A DNA stretch of 64,000 nucleotides, from contig OY783198.1 in the NCBI GenBank assembly GCA_963678675.1, positions 8,820,012 through 8,884,011 on the forward strand. Reading direction: 5' to 3'. This stretch comes from Xiphydria camelus. Lineage: Eukaryota > Arthropoda > Insecta > Hymenoptera > Xiphydriidae. The translations under genes were made by a program, and so were the position numbers. Under the pieces are notes generated by a model, which was not told where the DNA came from, ran no database searches, and saw nothing but the letters and a program-made list of their open reading frames with translations. Below are positions 46,171 to 58,888 of this stretch, one piece after another (the first letter of the stretch is position 1; each line of letters begins with the position of its first letter).

Positions 46171-48568
46171 GTAGTATACGAATATGCGTATATAGGAAGA
46201 AGTACAAGTCACAGCTCGCCCTAGTTATTTCCAAGCCAAATTCGAGCGTTTTTTACGATCCTCTAAGCTCACAGGTGAAGGGTCTGGCGCGCGAGAGAGA
46301 CGGAGAGAACGAACCCCGAAGGCGTACCAAAGAGGACGATAACAGTTTTCGCCTAATCCTTTCAATTTCCCTCCAATTTCCCGGTATCCAATAACTCCGC
46401 GAGCGCGGGCCCTAACGATATCGGCTAAAAGCAGATTTTACACTCGACTTAGAAATGTCGCCCGCCCTTCTCGCGAATATAACACATAGAGGGTGCGCGC
46501 GCCAATCGCCATCTTCCGAAATATACATTATAAACGCCGCGACGACGTCGACGTCCCGAAATATTGCTCGCCTTTGGAAAATCAAGTTCTCCGCTTTCCC
46601 GAGGGCGAAACCTTTTACCCGCGCGACTAACGGCGAGGGCTGGCGGGCCTCGAGGGGCGGCGCGCGGGTCGGAGACCGCGAAATATTTCGGCGAGCAGAC
46701 GGGAAGTGGACCGAATTATTGTACTTCCGCCGCGGCGGTCCCGAAAGTCCCTCTGCGAATTTCTCTCCTGGTAAATCGCCGGTAACCGGAGAGATTTTTT
46801 TCCCCGCCTTTTCGAGAGGGACGCGAAACCGTGTCGCGCGGTATAAGTGTCTTCGTTCGGAGACGAGAAAAACTGGGTATTAAATCGCCTTGGGATCGAC
46901 TCGAGACTCGACTGCGAATAACGGCTTAAGATTGCGGGGAAAATGCGGGAAAAGAAAGCGAAGCTTCGCGAAGAACTCGTCAAGAGACAACAACTAAAAG
47001 ATATTAATAGTTAACCGATAATCGGAAAGTCAAAGATCAAAAGGCTGAATATAAATCGGTATCTTTTCGATGAATTAATTAAAAGCGGAGTGTGCGATCT
47101 CTGGTGCTTAGTTTCATTTGGCTGTGCCTCGATTTTGTCATAATTTCTTCAATTGGAACGGAATAAAGACATCGCCAATAAATGAGGACTTTAATATTCG
47201 AACGGCAAATACCACGATTGTGTGTGTATGTGTGTTACTCTATCGGGTATAGTTTCCGGCCATACTCCCATCTCATCTCTTTATCCCCCCCCCCCCTTCG
47301 TCGTATCATATATTTGCTTTCGTCCGGACCAAAAAGAAAGTGAAAAAAAGGTGCTATAATTATTCCGTAGAGTTTGCTTCATGGCATTCTTCGTATAACT
47401 TTCGATCGCAAAAGAGCCAGAAATTACATTATCATTTCAAGAGAAAATGCTGGGAAAATTCTGCAAAACCAGACGAATCGCGAAAACGCAGCAAAATCAG
47501 GTTCACACTTCGACAGCGATGCATTTTACCGTGTTTTCGCTCGCGTCCGTCGAGCGTGCCGAGCTGCACGACGGCTTCAACGTGACGCTTCTGATAGTTT
47601 ACGTGAAGTTTATTCGGGTCTTGATAACCGCGCGATAAGCAGTCATAATACTAGGTTCAGGGTTATCTCACGGCAGGCCAACCAACTCTGTACGGTCATG
47701 CGAAGAGAAATATATAGGAGTGACCCCACGGAATGACTCTCTGACGACGCGTCGCGACGATGACGACAGGGCCGTCGACTCTGCTCGCTCGCGTTATAAA
47801 GAAATTCACGATGAACGTTGCCGTTGTAATATTAAATCGTGCCGCGATTAGGAGAATCGACGACGGGGCGGGGAAGGAAAGGAGGAGCGAGAGCGAGAGG
47901 GAAGGATCGCGAGCGAAGGACGTCCCGAAAAAAGGGGAAAAAGAAGAGATGTCAACGCGATTCCGCGAAGCGATACACTCTTTCATTCTCGTTAGAACGG
48001 GCCGCGCGGTTATCTCGGCGAATTAACGGTGGAGGTGGGCGAGATTTTTCGTTTAATATGATGATATAATAATAATAACGATAACGATAAAAAAATTGTT
48101 TTTATTGCATCAAAAGTCGAAGCGAGATTTCAACGAGCTGCCCCGCGATGTATCTGACAAAACCCGATAAAAACTGATTAACATTATTTTGAGAAGAGAC
48201 GAAAGAGCGAAACGAGAGGAAGATATAAAAAACGAACTGAGAGGAGATAAGGGGCAACTGAGTATGTCGACTCGACGTAAGGCTTTTCCAGAAATGTGAG
48301 GGAATTCTGAGAGATGCCCTTATTTCTCAAGTTTTTCTATTTTTTACAATTTTGTTAACCGAAACAGTTAGTTTGTAAAATGAAATAAGATGTGACGTGT
48401 TCTGCTTAATGAGAAAGGAACGGGACGAGTCCTTAGATGAGATGTGGTTATTTCTCACTCTAACTAACTTTTACCTCGACAAATTCTGAAATGTTTTATT
48501 TCTACCATAAATCGGCTATATTAGAATAATCGAATCGTTCAAATTGACCAAATCTCTTATTCGATGTA
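46171..48568. other. GC-rich then AT-rich; no gene recognised
   Basis: The frame 46455-46883 (142 codons) and frames 47340-48069 have no domain. A poly-C run lies near 47287. Confidence 0.5.
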
Positions 48569-48801
48569 CACTGAAAGAACAATTTCTTTGTAGTTAACAA
48601 ACGTACGTATATATTTGAATATGGCGAAATGAATCTTTCGTTGAGACGAGAAAATATCTATTAATTATTAGAATATTTATTTGACCCGAAGCAATTACCA
48701 GTAATAGTTAACGTGTCACTATTTGTCTCAAAGAAATATTTATTTCGCCATATTCAAATTAAAGTTTATTAACTATAAAAAAATTTAAAGTTTTCTCTAC
48801 G
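48569..48801. mobile_element. B-family TIR element, copy 5
   Basis: TA then CACTGAAAGAACAATTTC, with TATGGCGAAATGAAT and its inverted partner ATTTATTTCGCCATATTC; the right end is TTTTCTCTACGTA. Confidence 0.8.
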
Positions 48802-49695
48802 TAGATAATAAAATCACAATTTAAGCAAGGAAAGGAAATTTAGTTTCTATGTGTTTTCTTTCTGTTCGCTTGAACTATAAATCATAACGTGTCGAATCTT
48901 AAGAAAACTTTTAGTTTGTCCCTGAAAAAATATCGTGGCTATGATAGTATAAAAACTAATTCGAATTGATTAAATTAAAAACTTTTGATTCTTCAATAGA
49001 GGGATCAACTTTCTCACGAGACAGGGCAAAAAAAAGCTTTTCGTTTTTAGTTCTTCCAAATATCGTCGTGAGCATCTACCCTTTCGGAAGGTCGTTTCAA
49101 CGCAAAATTAGCGCCGATAAAAAATCTCGATCGGGAAGCAACGGCTCGCGATTTTCCACGTACAATTCATTTATCCTCCGTCCCTAGCAAAAGGTCTCAT
49201 CCCTGCCATCAATTCCTCTCGTCGCGACCTCGGCTTTCCGCAACCCGCGGCAAACAGAGAAAAGCGATAGACCGTTTCCAGCGACGCTCTCTCGTGACAG
49301 CTCCACGAAGTCAAATAAAGAAATGATGCGCGGTTAACTACTGAAAGAGGCCTGCGCGCTTCCGGCTTTATAAACTTTATATCGAGCCCGAGTCCATGCC
49401 GCGTGAGCGCGCGTATAATTTGACTCGCTCGAACGACGGGGTCGAAAGTTAAGTATCGTTATCAAAGGGACGTAGATTACCTTGGAATTAATATTTGGAA
49501 GATCCAGCAATAGTACTTCCTGTTATGATCACGATAGGGAAAAATATTGCCAGAGTTCCTAAATATTTGTTTAGTGGATTTTGCAAGATTAATATTTCGA
49601 GGAATCTATATTTTATTTAGTTGTTTCTTTTCAAATTTATCTTTCTTCATAAATCTCAATTAAAAAATATGCTGATCTTATATAAATATACAGGA
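48802..49695. other. No gene recognised
   Basis: Mixed sequence; a 73-codon frame at 48966-49187 has no domain. Confidence 0.5.
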
Positions 49696-49943
49696 AAAGA
49701 TCGATACAATAAGTTTTACTGCATTTACAATAAGGGAGACACGCATAAGGATTTGAGAATGTTTTTACAGTGTGGTAGATGAATTTTTCTTTTGAAAATA
49801 TTATATCTTGATAGAGCTTACGGTACCTACAATTTACTAGTTTTTAAGGAAAAATTGTTCTTCAGCACTGTATAGGAACATCCGAAAACCCTTACTGGTA
49901 TCTCTTTTATTGTAAACACAATAAAGCTTACTATATCAATCTT
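49696..49943. mobile_element. F foldback element, copy 1
   Basis: Arms share GATnnATACAATAAG/CTTACTATATCAATC, TTTACAATAAGGGAGA and, inverted, TCTCTTTTATTGTAAA. Copy 2 is at 54515. Confidence 0.75.
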
Positions 49944-50154
49944 ACTATATATGAAGACTACAGGGCAAAAACGCGATGAAAGTCAATTTTTACGGTATAA
50001 TAAGATATTAGTACCAAACAAATGCGTGTAAAAATCGAGTAATCGAGTGGTCCGGGCTGCTTAGCGATATCGCGTTTTGATGGTCTAAAAGTTATTCGCA
50101 AAACAAATAATCTCGTCCCATTAGAAAAACGCTGAAAGTCGATGCGAAACACAG
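49944..50154. other. No gene or repeat recognised
   Basis: Short spacer. Confidence 0.5.
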
Positions 50155-50447
50155 TTTTTTGTGACTCAGAGTGTCAAATACTCAGTTTCATGGGCGTCCT
50201 CGACGCATATGAAATCATCTTTCACACACCAATTCGTGAAAAGTTGCGCAGTGCGTGAAATAACCTGCGCAGTGCGTGAAATCGTCATCTTCTCGTATTT
50301 GACACTTAGTGACAAAAAATAGAATTCGTTATTCGATTGTTTCGCGCCGTTCTGACGAGTGTGATTGCCATACACGCTTCGCTCGTGCGGCAAACTTCAC
50401 ACTCGTTAGAAACAGTGCTTCACGCTCTAATAACGAAAATAACTATT
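50155..50447. repeat. J repeat, copy 2
   Basis: It matches 10892-11183 almost base for base, with the same two palindromes and the paired GCGCAGTGCGTGAAA. It differs by about 20 substitutions and a few short indels. Confidence 0.88.
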
Positions 50448-50750
50448 CTAGCAAATGAAGTGAAAGTGACTTTCAATGTTATTGCCGTGTGGTCTTCATA
50501 TATGTATGTATGTGTTGAAATATTCGATGTCAATATTTGTTACACATGAAATGTTATTGAAAGGCCTGAATTTTTGATAACACGCTCGAAATAACATAAC
50601 GCGAGTGTGTGAAACTGCACGATTAAATAAAATGAATAATTCCATTCAAAAGTTCTAAAATTACCACCCGACACGATTCGACTTTCCAAATAAAACCATC
50701 TTTCTCCGCGTTAAGAAATCGAATCGAAAAGCCACGAGTACTTATATATA
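50448..50750. other. No gene recognised
   Basis: AT-rich spacer. Confidence 0.5.
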
Positions 50751-50904
50751 CATATACGAGGAGCAAAAATTCAAAAGGATTTTTATCCATTCACAGTTTG
50801 TCCTATAATCGCTAAACTATTAGCGATTACTAGTCTTACGATTACGATTCGCGGGAATAATCGCGAATGGATAAAAATCCTTTTGAATTTTTGCTCTTCA
50901 TATG
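50751..50904. mobile_element. U foldback element with perfect 32-bp arms
   Basis: 50761-50792 and 50865-50896 are perfect inverted copies beginning GAGCAAAAATTCAAAAGG. The outer ends CATATACGAG and CATATGAAG resemble the ends of the neighbouring Q element. Confidence 0.85.
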
Positions 50905-50975
50905 TAGGTACCGGAAGCCCCTGAGCTTCGCTATTGGTACTACGCGGGTATACCTCAACGGTTCCTCGATTATAC

Positions 50976-51188
50976 CATATGAGGAACTTACTCGCCAGGA
51001 AAAAAACTGCAATAGCTATTATCTCATTATCCATGAGCGTTTGGCTCATACTTGTGTAATACTTTGTTGAAGATTACATCTTTATCTATAATACAATAAA
51101 GCCTTATATCGATGTAGGCCAAAAATTCGTAAATAATGCGAGAATAGTGGTTGAATTTTCTTTCCTGGCGAGTAAGCTTAGCCTCATA
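50976..51188. mobile_element. Q foldback element, copy 2
   Basis: CATATGAGGAACTTACTCGC to the inverted GCGAGTAAGCTTAGCCTCAT. It abuts the R element directly on its right. Confidence 0.83.
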
Positions 51189-51565
51189 CAGTGAGAAAAA
51201 TTTGATTGAAAGATTTAATTGGTTTAAATTAGTCGAAATAACAACACATTCATTTGAGTTAATGAAATCGCGCTTAATCTAATACTCATTTATTCACAGC
51301 AAGTATAAGCATAATCAATGTCAGTAAATATTAGTCATACTAAAATAATACTTACTTGGTCCAACTGCACATAAATAGCTCATATATGGCAGATTAAATA
51401 TGTAAAGTTGTAACAACGAAATATTTACTTACAGTAATTAAACATATATTAATTGTGAATGAAGGGATATTGGATTGAACATAATTATCCAAATAAAGGA
51501 AATATTTAATTGCCCGAAATAATTCAAACCGAATAAATCAATTCAGCTAATTCTTTTTCTCGGTG
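51189..51565. mobile_element. R-family TIR element
   Basis: CAGTGAGAAAAATTTGATTG to CTAATTCTTTTTCTCGGTG, with TA immediately outside each end. Inner arms GATTTAATTGGTTTAAATTA and its partner are inverted. It is the only copy of this interior in the window. Confidence 0.82.
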
Positions 51566-52637
51566 TACGGTATGCGAGTATTCTCGGTTGTCGTGGCGAA
51601 TACATGTCGCAGAAGGAAGGGAAAAGCATCGGACGGTGACGACAACAAATTGTCCCGCAACCTGATATTCGGCGACGCAGGGAAATTCGCAGTGGTTGCG
51701 CTGCGCGAAATCGCGAAGATCGCGCCGCGTCAAAATGGGTGCAGTGTTTTCCAGGGAAGATTAAAATGGCCGCCTCCTAACCTACCCTAAGTCCTGGAAT
51801 GGCGGGACCCAATTTACGCACGTGCCCGCACCGCGCGTGTGCACGCGTGCACGGACGCGCGCGCTCGCGATGTGCGTGTGCGCGCGATGTCGCGTTATTG
51901 GTCGAGCCCCGCGGAGAGGGGTTGCAGGCGATCGAATGAACGGGGGGACAGAAAGGGGGGTGAACGAGAGGGAGCACCCCCGGCTCCGATGCTTGCTCAC
52001 CACCATGATTCTCTCTCTCTCTCTCTCTCTCTCGCTTCCTCTCTCCTTCTTTCCCTGTCTCTCTTTCGCTCTCGTTCTCTGCAAATTATTCGGGAACCCG
52101 GCAATTGGGAAATTCGGTGAAATTGGGGTGAAAATTACTAGGCTATGCTTTAAATTTTCCCGACCCTCCGATGTCGCCCCCTCCGCGCGCCTCGCGCTCC
52201 ACCCCCGCTCCGCCACATCTTCCCTTTTCCGCCGGCTTCTCTAATAAACGTCCTTTTTTTTCGCGCGGACACGCACGGGTCGCGCATATACAATTCTCGT
52301 TACGAGCGTCTCGAGCTTCTCGCGGAGAGAGCTTACTTAAAGTGGCCTTCGCTTCGCAGCCGCGAAAGTTCTCGCGGGAAGAGTCGAAATCGCGCGAAAC
52401 GAAACGTGTGTGTACGCGCGTATTTCGAATAAGATATCGAGCGGTGTAAGAATCTCGATGTAGAGGTAGCAGACGAAATTATTGCTACGGTATAGCGACG
52501 CTGTTAAAAATTTGTTCGTACATTTATTACATTTTCGTAGGAAGTTTTATGCATGTCTATACGGCGCAGCAATTTTACAAAACAATTATTGTGCAGTAAA
52601 CTTACTCGATTGGGGTGTCGTAAATTTACTAACTAGT
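51566..52637. other. CpG-rich block; no gene recognised
   Basis: The YY1/Pho-like AAAATGGCCGCC is at 51763-51774, and a CT run at 52011-52033. Overlapping frames of 140-144 codons on both strands (51782-52244) are composition-driven. Confidence 0.5.
52011..52033. repeat. (CT)n microsatellite
   Basis: Uninterrupted CT dinucleotides. Confidence 0.95.
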
Positions 52638-52920
52638 AGACTGAGAGAAATAATTGCTGGTGCCGAAGAAATGTTTCTCCAATCAAAAACATGATATAAT
52701 TCTAGGGTCAAGCCATAATTTCCTTCGCGGATTAAAATATCAGATAGGTTCGAGTAATTATTTTCTTAGGGCAGAAAAAATTTCTTGTTTCAACAAAGGT
52801 ACTGTTCAATCAAGAATATATATTCTTCGGCCAAGAATTTATATTCTTAAGAATTTGTAAGATCATAGATTCTTGATTCAAGACATATCTTTTCGACACT
52901 AGCAATTATTTCCCTCGGTG
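52638..52920. mobile_element. H-family TIR element, copy 1
   Basis: ACTGAGAGAAATAATTGCTG to the inverted TTATTTCCCTCGGTG. The interior is full of ATTCTTnnnnnAAGAAT-type palindromes shared with 59695-60325. Confidence 0.83.
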
Positions 52921-52924
52921 AATA

Positions 52925-53148
52925 CAGTATGTCCAAGAGCAGAGTATACAAAGGGACCCGTAATTTTATGCTGATTACCGTAGTAATTTTTCGAGATTGA
53001 AACTGTGCATGCGCAATTTTTCGCGTACCATGACGCATGTTGTCAAATGCTCCACACATACATTATCATCAATAACGTCCTTGTTTGTACTACAGTAATC
53101 AAGATAAATCTACGGGTCCCTTTGTATACTTTGCTCTCGGGCATACTG
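52925..53148. mobile_element. V foldback element
   Basis: CAGTATGTCCAAGAGCAGAG faces the inverted CAGTATGCCCGAGAGCAAAG, and both continue TATACAAAGGGACCCGTA. It begins 5 bp after the H element. Confidence 0.82.
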
Positions 53149-54514
53149 CAGTAAAATTGCTATACCCCGTATATGTGCTAAAGCTTCCTACGATTTTTTA
53201 GTATCTATAATAAAAAGAAACGAATATGCTTTTGTACTATCAAGGTTTGTAAAATTTAGAATTTGTTTACAAAACAGCAAAAACTGTACGGTAATTTCGA
53301 TTCATTACACCGAGTTTGTAATTTTATAAGATGCTTCTCTAAAATTTACTTCACTACGGGCAAAGTAATAAAAATTATAATAAATTCCAAATAATACATA
53401 ATAAAATTACGAATTAAACATTCTTACTACGCAAGTTCAATAAATTTAATAGACGGTTAAATATTCTTCAAATAAATGTTTGAAGAGTTCATAATTGTTT
53501 TGTAAAATTACTATTAATTCGGAGTAATTAGAGTTTACTACGTCAAATTTGTGAATTCCTTCGTATGACATTGGATATAGCAATTCTACACCCCCTCGCA
53601 TCGTTATAAAATCGTACGACACGTCCTCACCCATCGACGACAAACTAAATACATACATATATTCGAACCGGGGCCCCGCCGCCCGACAGTGATCCGCCCC
53701 TGGGCGCGAGAAACTCGAGCGAATCGGCACGACGAAAGCGGAGGAACGGATCCCTCCCGCGGGACTTTCCATTTCCTCCGCGTCGGAGAGTTCGCGCGGC
53801 GGATCTCGGTCAATGCTCCCACCCTTAATTTATGACGAATCGGGTCAAAACAACGACGATAAAAATCGAGCGAAGGGCGGATGACGACGAGAGGGGGGTT
53901 GTTTCTCTCTCCAGGTGTACGATGTTGATGGGAGGGGGAGAAGACTTCGCGCGCGCGAGGGTGCCGCCAGGAAAAGGAAGAGGTGCGGAGGTGGATGAAG
54001 TCAGAGGGTTGACGGGAGGGGGGAGGCTCTCCCTCGGGATAAAGAGGGTGTTAAGTCAGGGGTGGGATGAGGGCTTGTTGTGACGGCGAGCCTATATACC
54101 TCAGTCTTCAACTTGCGTCCATCTATCATCCGAGTCTCTTTCCTTCCCGCTTCATTGCACGCCACCTCACCCCTCTCCGGCGTGTATCGGACCCGCGCGC
54201 GAGCGCGCGACCCTTCCCGGAAATGCAGGGAAGAGCGCTTCCGATGAGAATCGCACGGAAAACGACGAATCCCGCGCCGCTGGGAGAGTTCAAACGAGGT
54301 GCGATCTTCGAGTACCGCGGTACCGAAGAGTAGGGGAAAAGTGGGGTGAAAGAGAATACCGAATTGGCCCCCTGATTGTCACGCTCGGCAATGGATGTCG
54401 TGGGTCTCAAATTCGTACTCCCCGTTTTCTTCTATTCTTTTCGAATAAAATGATTTTCAAGTGTATCGTTTCGAAAATCCGTCGATCATTTCTATCGAAT
54501 GATCACGGAGAGAC
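53149..54514. other. No gene recognised
   Basis: AT-rich to 53600, then GC-rich to 54360. The minus frames 53446-53822 and the plus frames 53832-54333 show no domain. Confidence 0.5.
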
Positions 54515-54743
54515 CGACACGATAAAATTGATTGCGTACACGTAGTCAAAAATGTATACATAAAGGTTTTCAGCTGTTTCTACAGTAGGGAAGAGTTCTT
54601 TTTCTTTCAGAAACATTACATCATGATAGTTTACGGTACAATATACTAGTTTCGAAGGCAAAATTGACACGATAGGAAAATCCGAAAACCCTTATGTGTA
54701 CCTCTCTTATTGTAAATATATTAAAATTTACTGTATCAATCTT
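54515..54743. mobile_element. F foldback element, copy 2
   Basis: Shares TTTACGGTAC, CCGAAAACCCTTA, CTCTTATTGTAAA and TGTATCAATCTT with 49696-49943. Confidence 0.74.
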
Positions 54744-55519
54744 TCTGTGGACGTTTCAAGACGCGAATTAGAATTCGTTATTATCCGAGTGCCGCTTTAA
54801 AGAATTTCCGCGAAAGAGAAAATTCGGATCGTGTAAGAAATCAGAGATACGTAGGTGTACGTGGTTTTATTTTATTTTTATCGATCTCATTCTAAGAGTA
54901 GAATGAAATTTCTAAGCTCCTCTTATCGTCGCACGATGTTTTCTTTTCTCCTTAACAAAACTCCGCGACCCTTTTCGAGTCAAATTAAACGTAGCTTTTA
55001 ACTCCTCCAAATACTACGCTTCTGCCCGATAAATGTTTATGACACGCATCCTTTCTTTTCGTTTTTTATCAACGATAGATATACGCGTGTGTGCCACCGT
55101 TATTGCGATGTGATATCTCGCGATGACGTTCAATTTAAAGCGCACTTTTGTTAAATGCCATAAGTACATTTTACGGGCGAGGAGCGCTTCGGGTTGGAGG
55201 AACACCCGGATGATTTAATCATAACAAACGACGACGAGGTAACTCGCGATACGCCAGCCGACTAACCGCCGTGCAATCTGGATGCGCGCGAGTTATCTTG
55301 CTGTCAGTTAGTATGTAGCGTCAAGAAACGATAAACGGAGTATTCTTTCTCGGAGATAAAACTTCTCGATCTCATTTCGTTATGTATTTCAAAGTTTCGG
55401 AATGATATTTATATTTGTCCAATTTTCGCGATTGTATATCTGTATTTAAATGGATTCAGAATCATGAGAATTAAGCTCGGAAAATCTCGAGCAAAAATGG
55501 AAAAAGATTAAACCAACCT
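54744..55519. other. No gene recognised
   Basis: Mixed sequence; short frames only. Confidence 0.5.
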
Positions 55520-56234
55520 TATAAGAAAAATAACTTGGTCAATTTGACCAAAATCCTAGAGACAGTGACAGTAGACCAAACCGTTTGGTGAAATATGGCT
55601 TTACCTTCTGTTTCATTAAACTGACCACTTTTTAGTTATAGTAACTAAACATCTGGTCAGAATAATAAAACATTTTGTTACAATAACTAAATACCTACTT
55701 CGTCCAACTGACCAATATTTTGGTTAGAATAACTAAACGATGCTCTTTATCATTTTAACCCAATTATTTTTTTCGCAGTGTACCGAGAAAAATAACTTAA
55801 TTAATTCAACCAAAACCCTGCAGACGACGACCAAACCATTTGATTAGACTTTTTGATTAGAATAACTAAAGATTTGATTAGAATAATAAAACATTTGGTT
55901 AGAATAATTAAATATTTGATTAGAATAACTAAATATTTCGTCCAACTGAACTGTATTTTGATTAAAATGACTAAACACGTTTAACTAGATGCTTTTTGTC
56001 ATTTTAACCCAATTTTTTTTCTCAGTGCACTGAAAAAAATAACTTGCTAAACTTAACCGAAATCTTAGAGACGATGGCTAAACCGTTTCGTGGAATATGG
56101 GTTCTTCATCTGTTTGGTTAAATTGACCACTTTTTGATTAGAATAACCAAACATTTAGTTACACTGACCAGCATTTTGGTTAGATATATAACTAAACGCG
56201 TTTTGTCATTTTAAACTATTTATTTTTCACAATG
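55520..56234. mobile_element. A-family tandem trimer, second array
   Basis: Three A units in the orientation of copy 1, with internal junctions CAGTG-TA-CCGAGAAA at 55776-55790 and CAGTG directly followed by CACTG at 56023-56032. Each unit keeps its AGAAAAATAACTT-type left end, unlike the 44.2-kb trimer. Confidence 0.85.
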
Positions 56235-58530
56235 AAAAGATTGGAGTAAAGCAAAGTGGGACGTCATCGACTATCAAACGCTTGTATACTAGAGTCCATC
56301 CCTTCTGGGCGACCACCCTGTACCTCTCCCTCTTGTTCGCGAACTGTACCGCCGGACTATTGATTATCGGCAATACGAGATGACGTCTCTCTTCTCTCTC
56401 TCTCTCTGCCATCCCCCCCCCCCCAACCCTTCGCGAGAAGCCCTCGACCCGATATCACGTCAGTTACGTTTGCACCCGCAAACTCCAGCCGCGGTGATGC
56501 CGTTGCTTTAAACACGGAACACCTCAAAGGATCCGCTAATACTTTTCCCAGAATCTCCCGCCTCCGTCCTAATCCCATTTCCTTTCCCCCCGGCGTCTCC
56601 TCTTCCTATTTTTGCTGTAACCGGTAAAACTCCGCCTCGAAACTCGCGACGATTGTATAGATTTGCAATTCTTTTTTTGTTTCATTCGCCTCGTATGTCT
56701 CGATAAACTGAGTTGCACCGGCAATATTTTCGACTGCAGTCATTAAATAATGTTTTCAGTGCGCGCGGAAAATGATACGCTATATATTTATGGCGACCTG
56801 CGACCAATGAATCGGGATGCGTCGATACCACGCGAGTAATCTAATTAATGATTTACTCTGCTACAGAAAAAAATATAATAAAAAATATATACGTCAAGTC
56901 TCTCGATATTTCTTTGTGAAATAATCATTTCGCGCGTGGAAAAAGAATTACCGTATATAAATTAAACTCTCGAGTGTGCAGCTATTAAAAATTTCCTTTA
57001 TTTTTAGTCTCATTGTACCTTAAAAATTTACGAAATTATACTTTTAATTTTAGGGGATGCGTACTTATCTTAATTCCAAGCGATGATTTTGTAATGTTCC
57101 AATTGTTCTTTTTAATTTTAAAGCGCCTTCTTACAGAAATCTATGATCCCTGCGACGCTTTTCCGAATTTCAAGGACAAATTTTATATTATTCAAGAGAC
57201 GTCCGTGTTTCATAAAAACTTCAGTATCTTCCTGAAGTTTAAGATAAACATTGTTTTAACAGTGTGTATCTTTTTTACCATTGTCATATGCCGAAATAGT
57301 ACAGAAAAATTGATCACGTCAGGAAGGGGCAAAGCGCTCGGCGACCCTCGACAGATGCGTTACCGCGTCGGTACACTGCGCGCGATGATATTGTACTCGT
57401 ATATAGGTACGTATGTATGTATTATATGTGCATACTCTCGCGTCCGGCAGTCACGACTGACGCGGAGATCCGCGACTCGCTGAGGTCAGGACGCAATATA
57501 TCGAGTAATTGATTTGTTTGCCCGCGAAAATGTCGGCGCGTTCGAACGCGTGCCTCGTTTCGCGTAGGGTACCTACGTCCGAACTGATTTTGTGTTAGTG
57601 GAAATGATAAAAAAATAAAACATCAATGTATCAAATTTCCTACTTTTCCTAAACTCTTAGAAATTATTAAAAGCTTCCAACACATTTGCGAATTAAATTT
57701 ACAAAACTAATCGCGAAATTCAAAAGCAATTGACAATTTACGATACATATTGTGATTTTGCAATATTCACCGTGATTTTCCTGTACATTCCTTATGGAAT
57801 TTATATTTTCGCATCAAATCGTCAGTAGCTTTACCACATTTTTGTGTTAGTTAAAAGCTTCAAACACAATTTATGAATTCAAAACCGACATTTTTGACAG
57901 TGTACTTTTATTTCGCGCCCCTCCCGAAATCACGCGGCACTTCGCTCCCCTCCCCCGCCTTTCACCCCCACCGCCAGCCTTCCTTTCCGTTCCTGTTTAC
58001 GCGAATTCGAAAAGTTTCCCCGTGAGAGTTTCCGAGATACATCCGCGCTCCTCTCCCCCCCCCCCATTTCCCCGTCCCTCGCTCACGCGATGCCGCGTAT
58101 ACCGCTAAAAATTGCTCGCGGAGGCGAGAGGGCGCTTCGCGTTCTCCCTCCCTTCCTCTCGAATTCTGTACGGCACACGGTCTTCGAGAGTGCGTCGGAC
58201 CGCCGCGAATTAACGGGTTATTATCAGTGAAATGAAATAGGAGAGAGAGAGAGAGAGAGAGAAAGGATCGTGCGTGTATCGGTAAACAACACGTTTGTTT
58301 CCGAGCGAGGCGAAGTTCGATACGTGATTATTATGACCCGGGACCGAGCCTTGAACTTGCCCTACGATAAGCCGAGGCGCTCGGCTCGGCTCGCCAGCTA
58401 GCGCGCGTTAAACGCGGCCGAGGAGACCCGATTAATATTTCACGCAGTCGGTTCGTTCGGCCGTTTCGCCGGAACGCTACTCCCCGTGGAAGAAGGTACT
58501 TTTCACGAAAAGCGGCGGAGGGATTGTCGA
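56235..58530. other. No gene recognised
   Basis: A 156-codon plus frame at 57013-57483 has a hydrophobic middle but no recognisable family, and its base composition matches its surroundings. A GA run is at 58241-58262 and poly-C near 56415 and 58059. Confidence 0.5.
58241..58262. repeat. (GA)11 microsatellite
   Basis: Uninterrupted GA dinucleotides. Confidence 0.94.
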
Positions 58531-58888
58531 CGTAATTCGAAAGTGTTGAATTTGGTCTTCCCATAAAAAAATATTCCTATTTTTAAACTCAATTTATAAT
58601 CCGCGTATACATATTTAATATCATACGGAAAAGAAGATGTCATAGCAGAAAGAACAATTATTCGCAGAGTTATAAGTGCGCTTCTCTCTACGACATTGTG
58701 TGACGTCATCGAAACGCCAGAAAGACGCACTTATGCCGAGCAACGGGTGCGAGAGAGATAGGCTTACAGCACTATGATGTAGCTGAATTTTGAGATGTCG
58801 TTTTCCAGCTTAAAAAGGACGAAAATGAAAAATGAGAAAATACGGGGTAAATAATTTTGTTAAAACTTTTCGAATTTGCAGTAAAAAA
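58531..58888 (+). repeat. M dispersed repeat, copy 3
   Basis: Same order as copy 1 with GAGCAACGGGTGCGAGAG and a full TGACGTCA at 58701-58708. Its right extension CTTTTCGAATTTGCAGTA is shared with copy 2. Confidence 0.85.

Noticed and set aside
51763..51774. AAAATGGCCGCC considered as evidence of a Polycomb response element or promoter
   Set aside because: A single YY1/Pho-like site without supporting motifs nearby is too weak to call.
57013..57483. A 156-codon plus-strand frame with a hydrophobic segment, considered as a nested gene
   Set aside because: No recognisable family, no signal of codon bias against its AT-rich surroundings, and the C-terminal third is Arg-rich from a composition change. 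Nothing supports coding.
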